A DNA stretch of 64,000 nucleotides from JBGSQR01 sp964509295. GTDB taxonomy: Bacteria > Desulfobacterota > Desulfuromonadia > Geobacterales > Pseudopelobacteraceae. The notes beneath the pieces are model-generated. The model saw only the letters and a program-made list of their open reading frames with translations, searched no databases and had not been told where the DNA came from. Made by a program: the position numbers and the translations under genes. The stretch is taken from positions 62,001-126,000 of the forward strand of contig CAZDWS010000002.1 of NCBI GenBank assembly GCA_964509295.1, in the 5' to 3' direction. This document shows positions 9,246 to 17,881 of this stretch, in pieces (positions within the stretch are counted from its first letter, which is position 1; each line of letters begins with the position of its first letter).

Positions 9246-10499
9246 GTGGATAAACTAATCATCAAAGGCGGCAAAAAACTTAAAGGCGAGGTAACGGTCA
9301 GCGGTTCCAAGAATGCTGCCCTGCCCATATTTGTCTCAACCATCCTGGCTCCCGGCCTCAATGTTATCGGGAATGTGCCGTTTCTGCGGGATATTAACAC
9401 TACCATCAAGGTACTGGAGTCGCTGGGGGCTCATGTTGAGGGTGACGGGCATGTGGTCAGCATCAATACGCTTGGCATCAACAGCCATGAAGCTACCTAT
9501 GATCTGGTCAGGACCATGCGTGCTTCTGTACTGGTTCTGGGGCCTTTGCTGGCAAGGTTTGGCCAGGCTCGTGTTTCATTGCCCGGTGGCTGCGCCATCG
9601 GAGCCCGTCCGATCAATCTGCATTTGAAAGGGCTTCAGGCCCTTGGTGCCGAGATTACACTGGAGCACGGTTATGTGGAGGCAAAGGCCAAAAGGCTGAT
9701 AGGGGCACGCATCAATTTCGATGTTTCAACCGTTGGCGGGACTGAACATCTGATGATGGCGGCAGCCATGGCCAAGGGTGAGACGGTTCTGGAAAATGCC
9801 GCCCGCGAGCCGGAAATTATTGACCTGGCCATGATTCTGAACAAGATGGGGGCCAGAATTGAGGGTGCCGGTACAGATACCATCAGAATCATGGGAGTGA
9901 CTGATTTGCAGCCGGTCAGCTATGATGTCATGCCGGACCGAATCGAGGCCGGAACATTCATGATTGCCGCAGCCATGACCGGTGGTGACGTCAAAATAAA
10001 AGGTATGAAGCTGGAACATCTGGATGCCCTGGTCTTCAAAATGCAGGATGCGGGTGTGGAAATCACCAGCCGCGATAATATCGTCCGGGTCAAAGGGCCG
10101 AAAAAGATCAGCAGTGTCAATATCAAGACCAGACCTTATCCCGGCTTTCCGACAGATATGCAGGCCCAGTTCATGGCCATGATGTGTCTTGCCGAAGGGG
10201 CAAGTGTTATCAGCGAAAACATTTTTGAAAACCGTTTCATGCATGTTTCGGAATTGCTCCGTTTCGGTGCGGATATTGTGGTTGAAGGAAACACGGCTAC
10301 GGTTAAAGGGGTTAAAAAACTTTCCGGCGCACCGGTCATGGCGACCGACCTGCGTGCCTCGGCATCGCTGATCCTGGCCGGCCTGGCAGCTGATAATACA
10401 ACGGAAGTTTCACGTATCTACCATCTGGATCGTGGTTACGAATCCATTGAAAAGAAGCTGGCCGGCCTCGGTGCGGATATTATAAGGGTTAAAGAATGA
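9246..10499 (+). CDS. murA: UDP-N-acetylglucosamine 1-carboxyvinyltransferase
   Basis: MurA transfers enolpyruvate from PEP to UDP-GlcNAc, the first committed step of peptidoglycan synthesis in the cytoplasm. The 417-residue protein starts VDKLIIKGG at a GTG preceded by AAAGGA nine bases upstream; an in-frame ATG at 9210 would add 12 atypical residues. Substrate and catalytic signatures are present: GSKNAALP near the N-terminus and GGCAIGARPI, whose Cys is the residue attacked by fosfomycin in sensitive enzymes. It heads the murA-hisGDCB run and overlaps hisG by four bases (ATGA). Confidence 0.96.
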   Translation: MDKLIIKGGKKLKGEVTVSGSKNAALPIFVSTILAPGLNVIGNVPFLRDINTTIKVLESLGAHVEGDGHVVSINTLGINSHEATYDLVRTMRASVLVLGPLLARFGQARVSLPGGCAIGARPINLHLKGLQALGAEITLEHGYVEAKAKRLIGARINFDVSTVGGTEHLMMAAAMAKGETVLENAAREPEIIDLAMILNKMGARIEGAGTDTIRIMGVTDLQPVSYDVMPDRIEAGTFMIAAAMTGGDVKIKGMKLEHLDALVFKMQDAGVEITSRDNIVRVKGPKKISSVNIKTRPYPGFPTDMQAQFMAMMCLAEGASVISENIFENRFMHVSELLRFGADIVVEGNTATVKGVKKLSGAPVMATDLRASASLILAGLAADNTTEVSRIYHLDRGYESIEKKLAGLGADIIRVKE

Positions 10500-11134
10500 G
10501 CGACTGGATTACCATAGCAATCCCGAAAGGGAGAATTCTGGAAGAGTCGGTGAAACTGTTTGGCAAGATCGGTATTGACTGTGGAGAACTGCTCAGTGAT
10601 TCCCGCAAACTGATTTTCGAGAACCCGGAGCTGAAGTTGCGCTACATGATCGTCCGGGCCACGGATGTGCCGACTTATGTTGAGTATGGCAGTGCCGACC
10701 TGGGTATCGTTGGCAAGGATACATTGATGGAGCAGGGCAAGGATCTCTACGAGCCACTGGACCTGAAGTTTGGCTATTGTCGCATGATCGTGGCTGAACC
10801 GGTCAATATGGTCGGCAATGATGACCCCACCGGCTGGTCCCATGTGCGCATTGCCAGCAAATACCCTTATGTGACGGAAAAATATTTTGCCGCAAAAGGT
10901 ATTCAGGTTGAGATCATCAAGCTATACGGTTCCATCGAACTGGCCCCGCTGGTTGGTCTGTCCGAGCGAATTGTGGATCTTGTGGAGACCGGCGAGACTC
11001 TGCGCCAGAACGGGCTTGTGGAGGTTGAACAGATTGCCGAAATCACGACCCGTCTGATCGTCAACCGGGCCAGCATGAAGATAAAATACAAACGTATTAC
11101 CGAGATTATCCAGGGGTTGGAGAAGGTTTTATAA
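10496..11134 (+). CDS. hisG: ATP phosphoribosyltransferase, short form
   Basis: This enzyme joins ATP and PRPP in the first step of histidine synthesis. At 212 residues it is the short HisG type that lacks the C-terminal histidine-binding domain and works in a complex with HisZ; no hisZ is in the window. Family motifs include AIPKGRILEES at the start, GSADLGIVGKDTL, and a C-terminal region (IVDLVETGETLRQNGL) that forms the PRPP site. The ATG overlaps the murA stop, showing translational coupling. Confidence 0.95.
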   Translation: MSDWITIAIPKGRILEESVKLFGKIGIDCGELLSDSRKLIFENPELKLRYMIVRATDVPTYVEYGSADLGIVGKDTLMEQGKDLYEPLDLKFGYCRMIVAEPVNMVGNDDPTGWSHVRIASKYPYVTEKYFAAKGIQVEIIKLYGSIELAPLVGLSERIVDLVETGETLRQNGLVEVEQIAEITTRLIVNRASMKIKYKRITEIIQGLEKVL

Positions 11135-11170
11135 CCACTGGTCTCAATGGCTTTATCCCGGAGCTTACAG

Positions 11171-12460
11171 ATGCTTTTCCTTGATATTAACGATATGGAT
11201 TTTGAAAATAGATTCGCTGCCATACTTGCGCGCGGGGAAGGGTCTGATCAGAATGTTGAGCAGGCGGTGCTGGGCATTATCTCGGACGTCCGTCAGCGTG
11301 GCGATGAAGCGTTGCTGGAATTGACCTGCCGTTTTGATCGTCTTGATGCCACTTCCGTTTCTGCTTTGGAAGTTACTGCGGATGAGATCAATGCTGCATT
11401 TGAGCAGGTATCTGCGGAGGATTTGTCTGCGCTTAAAGTTGCGGTGGAGCGGGTGACTTCTTTTCACGAAAAGCAGAAACAGCAGAGCTGGCTTTCCACT
11501 GAAGAGCCGGACATCATGCTGGGGCAAAAGGTGACACCGCTTTCACGGGTCGGTATCTACGTGCCCGGCGGCAAGGCCAGTTACCCGAGCAGCGTCATCA
11601 TGAATGCCGTGCCCGCCAAGGTTGCCGGTGTGGGTGAAATAATCATGGTCAGTCCGACTCCGGGTGGTGAGAGCAGTCCCCACGTGCTGGTTGCGGCCAG
11701 CCTGTCAGGTGTTGACCGGATCTTCCGCATGGGCGGAGCCCAGGCGGTGGCTGCACTGGCCTATGGAACCGCAACAATTCCAAAAGTTGACAAGATTACC
11801 GGACCCGGAAACATCTATGTGGCAACCGCCAAAAAGCTGGTCTTTGGCCAGGTTGGCATTGATATGATTGCCGGTCCGAGCGAAATCCTGGTTATCAACG
11901 ATGGTAGCGGCAGTCCGGAGCATATTGCAGCTGACCTGCTTTCCCAGGCCGAGCATGATGAACTGGCTTCATCAATACTTATTACAACAGACCGCTTGTT
12001 CGGAGAACGGGTGGCGCAAGAGGTTGAAGAACAGCTGGCTCAACTCTCCCGCGAGACTATTGCACGGGCTTCATGGGATAAGTATGGTGCAATCATTGTG
12101 GCGTCAAGCCTGAATCAGGCCATCGCCTTTTCCAACCGCATTGCACCCGAGCATCTGGAGTTGGCTGTATCCGACCCCTTTGCAATTCTGTCCCTGATAA
12201 CCAATGCCGGTGCCATCTTCATGGGACACTGGACTCCGGAGGCTGCTGGCGATTATCTTGCCGGCCCGAACCATACCCTGCCGACCGGAGCTACGGCACG
12301 TTTCTTTTCCCCGCTGTCAGTGGATGATTTTGTAAAAAAGTCTTCCATTGTGTATTTTTCTGAGGGGGGGCTGAAGCGACTGGGTGGCGACATAGTCCGG
12401 ATTGCCGGCCTGGAAGGGCTGGAGGCGCATGCCAGGTCTGTCTCTGTTCGTCTGAAGTAA
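11171..12460 (+). CDS. hisD: Histidinol dehydrogenase
   Basis: HisD oxidises histidinol to histidine in two NAD-dependent steps. The 429-residue protein carries TGPGNIYVATAKK, GPSEILVI, LLSQAEHDELA and APEHLEL, which supply zinc and catalytic residues, and GPNHTLPTG near the end. I chose the ATG at 11171 because GGAG lies seven bases before it and the length then matches the family; the in-frame ATG at 11147 lies closer to the hisG stop but lacks such a site. Part of the hisGDCB operon. Confidence 0.95.
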   Translation: MLFLDINDMDFENRFAAILARGEGSDQNVEQAVLGIISDVRQRGDEALLELTCRFDRLDATSVSALEVTADEINAAFEQVSAEDLSALKVAVERVTSFHEKQKQQSWLSTEEPDIMLGQKVTPLSRVGIYVPGGKASYPSSVIMNAVPAKVAGVGEIIMVSPTPGGESSPHVLVAASLSGVDRIFRMGGAQAVAALAYGTATIPKVDKITGPGNIYVATAKKLVFGQVGIDMIAGPSEILVINDGSGSPEHIAADLLSQAEHDELASSILITTDRLFGERVAQEVEEQLAQLSRETIARASWDKYGAIIVASSLNQAIAFSNRIAPEHLELAVSDPFAILSLITNAGAIFMGHWTPEAAGDYLAGPNHTLPTGATARFFSPLSVDDFVKKSSIVYFSEGGLKRLGGDIVRIAGLEGLEAHARSVSVRLK

Positions 12461-12482
12461 ACATCTATTTAAAGGTGCAAAC

Positions 12483-13535
12483 ATGATTTCTTTACGTAAA
12501 AATATAGCTGAAATGAAGGGCTATGTTCCCGGTTTTCAACCGGCGGATGTGGCCTCATGGGTCAAGCTCAACACAAATGAAAATCCCTACCCTCCTTCAC
12601 CACGGGTCAGGGAAGCTATCCTGGCGGAGGTCGGTTCGGACGGAGAATCCTTGCGCACCTATCCCTGCGCATCCAGCAAGGCCCTGCGCGAGGCGGCTGC
12701 CGAGTTGTATGGCTTTGATCCCTCCTGGATCATCATGGCCAATGGTTCCGATGAGGTGCTCAATAACCTGATTCGCGCTTTTGCTGATGAAGGGGATGAA
12801 GTCGCCTATGTCAACCCGTCCTATTCCTACTATGCAACTCTGACGGAAATCCAGAATGCCAAAATCCGGACCTTCGGTCTGACCGATGATTTTCTGATAG
12901 ATGGTTTTCCGGAACGTTACGACGGCAAGTTGTTTTTTCTGACCACCCCGAATTCACCGCTCGGTTTTATTTTTTCTCATGATTATATTGAAGAGCTGGC
13001 TCAACGCTGCAGTGGAATATTGGTTGTGGACGAGGCTTATGCCGACTTTTCCGATGCCACGGCTCTGGATCTGGTTAGAAAGTACGATAACGTGGTTGTG
13101 ACACGCACACTTTCCAAGAGCTATGCATTGGCCGGCATGCGTCTCGGGTTGGCCATTGCCCGCCCGGAAGTGATTGCCGCATTGGACAAGATCCGTGACC
13201 ATTATAATCTGGACCGTCTTGCCCAGGCCGCCTGTGTCGCTTCACTAAAGGATCAGGACTATTTTAGCGAGAGCTGCCGCAAGATACGTGAGTCGCGAAA
13301 TTGGTTTGCGGCAGAGTTGCGTGACATCGGTTACGAAGTCATTCCATCGCACGGGAATTTTGTTTTTGCATCGCCGCCGGACCGCAACGGCAAACGGGTC
13401 TATGATGCTCTGTATGCCAGAAAAATATTGGTGCGCCTGTTGTCTGATCCGCTGCTTGCCCATGGGCTGAGGATCTCCATCGGTACACAGCCTGAGATGG
13501 AGCAGACTTTGGCTGCCATGAAAGAAATTGGTTAA
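12483..13535 (+). CDS. hisC: Histidinol-phosphate aminotransferase
   Basis: This 350-residue fold-type I PLP enzyme converts imidazole-acetol phosphate and glutamate to histidinol phosphate. Visible features are NTNENPYPPSP near the N-terminus, ANGSDEVLNN, VDEAYADF and the PLP lysine in RTLSKSYALAGMRLG. It follows hisD by 22 bases with an AAAGGTG ribosome-binding site and overlaps no other true gene; hisB starts 13 bases after its stop. Confidence 0.95.
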   Translation: MISLRKNIAEMKGYVPGFQPADVASWVKLNTNENPYPPSPRVREAILAEVGSDGESLRTYPCASSKALREAAAELYGFDPSWIIMANGSDEVLNNLIRAFADEGDEVAYVNPSYSYYATLTEIQNAKIRTFGLTDDFLIDGFPERYDGKLFFLTTPNSPLGFIFSHDYIEELAQRCSGILVVDEAYADFSDATALDLVRKYDNVVVTRTLSKSYALAGMRLGLAIARPEVIAALDKIRDHYNLDRLAQAACVASLKDQDYFSESCRKIRESRNWFAAELRDIGYEVIPSHGNFVFASPPDRNGKRVYDALYARKILVRLLSDPLLAHGLRISIGTQPEMEQTLAAMKEIG

Positions 13536-13548
13536 ACAAGGAGAAAGC

Positions 13549-14136
13549 ATGTCACGAACAGCTACGATTGAGCGCATCACCAATGAAACCAGAATCAAGC
13601 TCTCGCTGGATATTGACGGCAGCGGCCAGGCAAAAATCTGTACCTCAGTACCATTTCTGGACCATATGCTGAACCTGTTTTCCCGACATGGACTTTTTGA
13701 CCTGACAGTCGAGGCCTGTGGAGATATTGACATCGATTTTCACCACACGGTTGAGGATATCGGCATAGTTCTCGGTTCTGCATTCAAAGAGGCCCTGGGA
13801 GATAAAAAGGGTATTCGCCGTTATGGCAATTCGGTTGTGCCGATGGATGAAACACTGGCTTCGGTGGCGGTTGATATTTCCGGCCGTCCCTATATGGTTT
13901 ACAATGTTGATCTGCCCAAGGTGAAAATAGGTGAGTTTGATGTGGAACTGGCCAGGGAGTTTTTTCAGGCCTTCGTTAATCAGTGCGGCCTTAATTTGCA
14001 CATCAATGTGCAGTATGGTGATAATGTGCACCATATTATTGAGGCTTGTTTCAAGGCTTTTGGCCGGGCAATGGATGTGGCTACCCAGATGGATCCGCGC
14101 GTGGTAGGCGTTATGTCTACAAAAGGTGTACTCTAG
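13549..14136 (+). CDS. hisB: Imidazoleglycerol-phosphate dehydratase
   Basis: This 195-residue single-function HisB dehydrates imidazole glycerol phosphate. The metal-binding histidine clusters are complete: PFLDHML, DFHHTVED and DNVHHIIEA. The start MSRTATIER at 13549 has AAGGAG five bases upstream; the longer frame from 13528 overlaps hisC. It is the last gene of this his block and is followed at once by a strong terminator, so hisH-hisA-hisF-hisE at 38.6 kb are a separate transcription unit. Confidence 0.96.
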   Translation: MSRTATIERITNETRIKLSLDIDGSGQAKICTSVPFLDHMLNLFSRHGLFDLTVEACGDIDIDFHHTVEDIGIVLGSAFKEALGDKKGIRRYGNSVVPMDETLASVAVDISGRPYMVYNVDLPKVKIGEFDVELAREFFQAFVNQCGLNLHINVQYGDNVHHIIEACFKAFGRAMDVATQMDPRVVGVMSTKGVL

Positions 14137-14162
14137 GGAGTATTCTTCACAATAGAAGAAAC

Positions 14163-14197
14163 AAAAAAAGGCGATTCTATGCGAATCGCCTTTTTTT
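14163..14197. terminator. Bidirectional intrinsic terminator
   Basis: GGCGATTC and GAATCGCC make an 8-bp stem with a 5-nt loop, flanked by seven A on the left and seven T on the right. It can end both the murA-hisB transcript and the convergent cpoB transcript. Confidence 0.92.
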
Positions 14198-14221
14198 GTT
14201 GGAATAAACCGGATTGTAGAG

Positions 14222-15052
14222 CTACTTCTGCTTCAGCAGCTCTTTAGCCTTTTTAGCTTCGTCGCTTTTTGGGTATCCGGTGACCAGTTTTTTAAGAACG
14301 TAGTTGGCGCTTTTAGTGTCCTTAATTGCCTTGAAAGCCAAAGCCTGCTTGAGCATGGCTGAGGGAACCTTTGGCTGTTGCGGATAGTTTTTTATGACTT
14401 CCTGAAAAGAGAGAATGGCCTGTTCGTAATTTTTTTCTCCATAGTAGGTTTCACCAATCCAGTAATTGGCATTGGCTGCCAGATCATGTTTGGGGAATTT
14501 TTCCAGGAATTTGCTTAAAGTTTCCCGCGCAGCAGGCATATCTCCGGCCTTGAAAGTCTCAAGTCCTTTTGTGTAGATGGCATCCGCAGTCAGGGGAACT
14601 TCTTTAGGAGCTGCTGTTGTTTCGATATTCTTTTTGGATAGTTCGTCCAGGGCGCTCTGCAGTTTCAGTATTCTGTCCTCCAGAAGCAAAATACGCTTGT
14701 CCGAGTCTTCGCGATACCGGGCAAGTTCTTCGGCCGGTTTTTTTGCAGTAAGAGCAATATCGTCAATTTTACCCTGCATGGCCTGCATGTCGCTTTTTGC
14801 TGTGTCGATGTTGGCCTGGATGTCGGCAGATATTTTGCGAACAGCGGTAACATCGGTTTTGAATGTTTTTTCCATTGCGCCCAGTCCGGTTTTGGACTCG
14901 TCACGTACCCCGCCCAGATCTCTCTCGATTGAAAAAAGACGTGTTTTTACTGCATCGACATCATTGCGCACATTGTCAAGTGAGCCTTGAGATGCGCATC
15001 CGGCAGAAATTGCAAATAGGGTCAGCATTGCGTAGTGAGAAATATTTTTCAT
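14222..15052 (-). CDS. cpoB: Tol-Pal system lipoprotein CpoB (YbgF)
   Basis: This 276-residue protein starts with a lipoprotein signal peptide (ISAGC lipobox, Cys near residue 18), then a long coiled coil (about 25-140) and C-terminal TPR repeats (TKGLETFKAGDMPAARETL, YWIGETYYGEKNYEQAI). This is the arrangement of CpoB/YbgF, which links Tol-Pal to cell-wall synthesis in the periplasm. The ATG at 15052 is preceded by AAGGAG; an upstream ATG at 15076 is less suitable. Tol and pal genes are not adjacent, so the assignment rests on the architecture. Confidence 0.85.
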   Translation of the reverse strand: MKNISHYAMLTLFAISAGCASQGSLDNVRNDVDAVKTRLFSIERDLGGVRDESKTGLGAMEKTFKTDVTAVRKISADIQANIDTAKSDMQAMQGKIDDIALTAKKPAEELARYREDSDKRILLLEDRILKLQSALDELSKKNIETTAAPKEVPLTADAIYTKGLETFKAGDMPAARETLSKFLEKFPKHDLAANANYWIGETYYGEKNYEQAILSFQEVIKNYPQQPKVPSAMLKQALAFKAIKDTKSANYVLKKLVTGYPKSDEAKKAKELLKQK

Positions 15053-15343
15053 ATGGGTATCTCCTTGGGAAAACATAAAGCAATATCAGTTGGGGTGAAA
15101 ATATTAAGCTGAATTTACTAATCTCCGTGACTTTATATCACGTCGTTGCTTTTGTGGCAATAAGTGATGAAAATGCGATTTTAGAACTGTGTTTGTAGTC
15201 AGGCGCAAATGGTCTTAGTACCTTAGGTTGCGAACAAAATGATTGACAAGCAACTTGAATTCGATTAACTATTTTCCATTTAAATACAATCTTTTGGTAG
15301 AAAAATAAAACAGTAGTAAATTGACTCAGGAGGGATTGGAAAA

Positions 15344-17389
15344 ATGGAACAGTATGCAGTCTACTTTGCCCTGGTATGTGCCGTTGCGGCTGTCGCCTAC
15401 GGGTTGTTCTCCGCTCAGTGGATACTTGGTCTGCCTCAGGGCAATGACCGGATGCGTGAAATTGCAGCAGCCATTCAGGAAGGCGCAAGTGCCTACATGA
15501 GACGCCAGTACCAGATCATAGCATTGGTTGGCGTGGTTATGTTTATCGCTCTTTTTGCAAGTCTCGGAGCCAAAACAGCTGTTGGTTTTGCTGTTGGTGC
15601 TGTTTTTTCCGGCCTGACCGGTTTTATCGGTATGTTTGTTTCGGTACGGGCAAACGTTCGCACAACCGAAGCTGCCAAAAGCGGTATTGAAAAAGCCCTG
15701 GATGTCGCTTTCAAGGGTGGCGCAATCACAGGTATGCTTGTTGTTGGCCTCGGCCTGCTGGGTGTGGCCGGTTACTATCTGATCCTGTTGAAGCTGATGC
15801 CTCATGAACCAATTAATGAAGTAGTAAACCAGTTGGTCGGTCTTGGTTTCGGTGGCTCGCTGATCTCCATTTTTGCCCGACTTGGTGGTGGTATCTTTAC
15901 CAAAGGTGCCGATGTTGGCGCTGACCTGGTAGGTAAAGTCGAAGCCGGCATTCCTGAAGATGATCCACGTAACCCTGCAGTTATTGCTGACAACGTTGGC
16001 GACAACGTTGGTGACTGTGCAGGCATGGCCGCCGACCTTTTTGAAACCTATGCTGTAACTCTGATTGCCGCCATGCTGCTTGGTGCCATCACATTTACCA
16101 GCAACTCATCTTCTGTCAGTTATCCGCTGATCCTTGGCGGTATATCAATTATTACTTCCATTATCGGCACCTTCTTTGTCAAACTTGGCGCAAATAAAAA
16201 TATCATGGGCGCTCTGTACAAGGGATTGATTGTTTCCGGTGGACTGGCTTCTGCCGCATTCTACTTTGTTACTGCTGATATGTTTCCGGCCGGTTTGACC
16301 AATGCTGCCGGTCAGAATTTCAGCGCAATGAACATCTTCCTTTCTTCACTGGTCGGCCTGGTTGTTACCGGTGCAATTTTCTGGATCACCGAATACTACA
16401 CTTCTACCGAGTACGGTCCGGTTAAGCACATTGCCCAGTCCTCCACAACCGGTCATGCAACAAACATCATTGCTGGCCTTGGCGTTTCAATGAAATCAAC
16501 AGCCCTGCCGGTTATCGTTATTTCCGCAGGCATCCTGGTTGCTTTCAACTGCGCCGGTGTTTACGGCATCGCCATTGCTGCTGTTTCCATGCTCTCGCTG
16601 ACCGGTATCGTTGTTGCCATGGACGCCTATGGCCCGATTACTGATAACGCCGGCGGTATTGCTGAAATGGCTGAGCTGGATGATTCAGTTCGCGCTGTTA
16701 CCGACCCGCTGGATGCAGTTGGTAACACCACCAAGGCTGTTACAAAAGGTTATGCCATCGGCTCTGCAGGCTTGGCTGCTGTCATTCTGTTTACCTCCTA
16801 TGTGCAGGAGTTGACCATTGCAGACAAGACCTTCTCCCTGGCTGATCCTTACATCATCGTAGGTCTCTTTATCGGCGGCCTGCTCCCTTACTACTTTGCC
16901 GCTCTCTGTATGGAAGCTGTCGGCAAGGCGGGTGGCGCTGTTGTTGAAGAGGTTCGTCGCCAGTTCCGTGAGATCAAAGGTATCATGGAAGGTACAGGCA
17001 AGCCGGATTATGCTACCTGCGTAGATATCGTTACCAAAACAGCTCTCAAAGAGATGGTTATTCCTGGTCTGATCCCGATTCTTGTGCCTGTAGCTGTCGG
17101 ATTCACACTCGGACCCAAGGCGCTGGGTGGTGTGATTGTCGGTTCTATCGTAACCGGTATCTTTGTGGCTATTTCCATGACCACCGGTGGTGGAGCATGG
17201 GATAATGCCAAGAAGTATATTGAGGACGGACACCATGGCGGCAAGGGCGGCGACGCACATAAAGCTGCTGTTACAGGTGATACGGTCGGCGACCCTTACA
17301 AGGATACAGCCGGTCCTGCAGTTAATCCGATGATCAAGATTATCAATATTGTTTCGCTGCTGATTGTTCCGCTGCTGAACAAGATGTAA
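15344..17389 (+). CDS. hppA: K+-independent H+-translocating membrane pyrophosphatase
   Basis: This 681-residue integral membrane protein couples pyrophosphate hydrolysis to proton export. The catalytic acidic motif DNVGDNVGDCAG and the later DAYGPITDNAGGIAEM and DTVGDPYKDTAGPA are intact, with about 16 membrane helices. The residues that separate the subfamilies are Lys464 and Thr467 (GNTTKAVT); K+-dependent enzymes, many of them Na+ pumps, have Ala and Gly there. An AGGAGG site lies upstream of the ATG. It is a single-gene unit ended by the terminator at 17412-17446. Confidence 0.96.
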   Translation: MEQYAVYFALVCAVAAVAYGLFSAQWILGLPQGNDRMREIAAAIQEGASAYMRRQYQIIALVGVVMFIALFASLGAKTAVGFAVGAVFSGLTGFIGMFVSVRANVRTTEAAKSGIEKALDVAFKGGAITGMLVVGLGLLGVAGYYLILLKLMPHEPINEVVNQLVGLGFGGSLISIFARLGGGIFTKGADVGADLVGKVEAGIPEDDPRNPAVIADNVGDNVGDCAGMAADLFETYAVTLIAAMLLGAITFTSNSSSVSYPLILGGISIITSIIGTFFVKLGANKNIMGALYKGLIVSGGLASAAFYFVTADMFPAGLTNAAGQNFSAMNIFLSSLVGLVVTGAIFWITEYYTSTEYGPVKHIAQSSTTGHATNIIAGLGVSMKSTALPVIVISAGILVAFNCAGVYGIAIAAVSMLSLTGIVVAMDAYGPITDNAGGIAEMAELDDSVRAVTDPLDAVGNTTKAVTKGYAIGSAGLAAVILFTSYVQELTIADKTFSLADPYIIVGLFIGGLLPYYFAALCMEAVGKAGGAVVEEVRRQFREIKGIMEGTGKPDYATCVDIVTKTALKEMVIPGLIPILVPVAVGFTLGPKALGGVIVGSIVTGIFVAISMTTGGGAWDNAKKYIEDGHHGGKGGDAHKAAVTGDTVGDPYKDTAGPAVNPMIKIINIVSLLIVPLLNKM

Positions 17390-17411
17390 TAACAGCTGAT
17401 ATTTGAAAATG

Positions 17412-17446
17412 AAAACGGCCAGGATTAATTTTCCTGGCCGTTTTTT
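17412..17446 (+). terminator. Intrinsic terminator after hppA
   Basis: AAAACGGCCAGGA pairs with TCCTGGCCGTTTT (13 bp, 7-nt loop), followed by further T residues. The A-rich left side means it can also serve the convergent CheY-like gene. Confidence 0.92.
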
Positions 17447-17486
17447 ATTTTCAATTGGCTGAAAACGTTGGGGATATTAAACGGTA

Positions 17487-17876
17487 TTACCGAATTAGCT
17501 CATGTTTCTTCAATAGTTTGCGGATGGCTTTGCGCATTACCGGCTTCATAACATAGTCATCACATTCACCTTCGGTAATGGCTTTGACCATATCGTCAGG
17601 ACTGCTGCTGGCCGTAATCATAAAAACTTTGGACCTGGCTATACCAGCCTCAGACTCCATTGCTCGGACCGCCTGCATGGTTTCGTGTCCGTCCATAATC
17701 GGCATAGTCAGATCCATGCAGATCAGGTTGTAGTTTTCTTTCTTTTCTATGGCCTGCTTGACTAGCACTATTGCATCTTTGCCGTTTGCTGCCACATCAA
17801 TATCGGAATGCTCCTCAATACTGATTATCAGGAGTTGGCGCGACAAGGCGCAATCGTCTACTATCAGAGTTCTCAT
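17487..17876 (-). CDS. Single-domain CheY-like response regulator
   Basis: This 129-residue receiver has no output domain. Key residues are Asp7/Asp8 (VDD), phosphoacceptor Asp55 (MDLTMP) and Lys111 (VMKPV). The segment GECDDY just before the Lys is shared with a second regulator at 52930-53331 (GDCNNY), as is the overall length, so the two are sister proteins. It starts five bases after the DUF342 gene, so the two are co-transcribed. It probably acts through protein contacts rather than DNA binding; its kinase is not identifiable. Confidence 0.9.
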   Translation of the reverse strand: MRTLIVDDCALSRQLLIISIEEHSDIDVAANGKDAIVLVKQAIEKKENYNLICMDLTMPIMDGHETMQAVRAMESEAGIARSKVFMITASSSPDDMVKAITEGECDDYVMKPVMRKAIRKLLKKHELIR

Positions 17877-17881
17877 TTTTA

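Noticed and set aside
10400..10500. Histidine attenuator ahead of hisG
   Set aside because: hisG overlaps murA directly; there is no leader peptide with a run of His codons.
16685..17260. A 191-codon minus-strand open frame inside hppA
   Set aside because: It mirrors the conserved hppA codons; no ribosome-binding site or recognisable domain.
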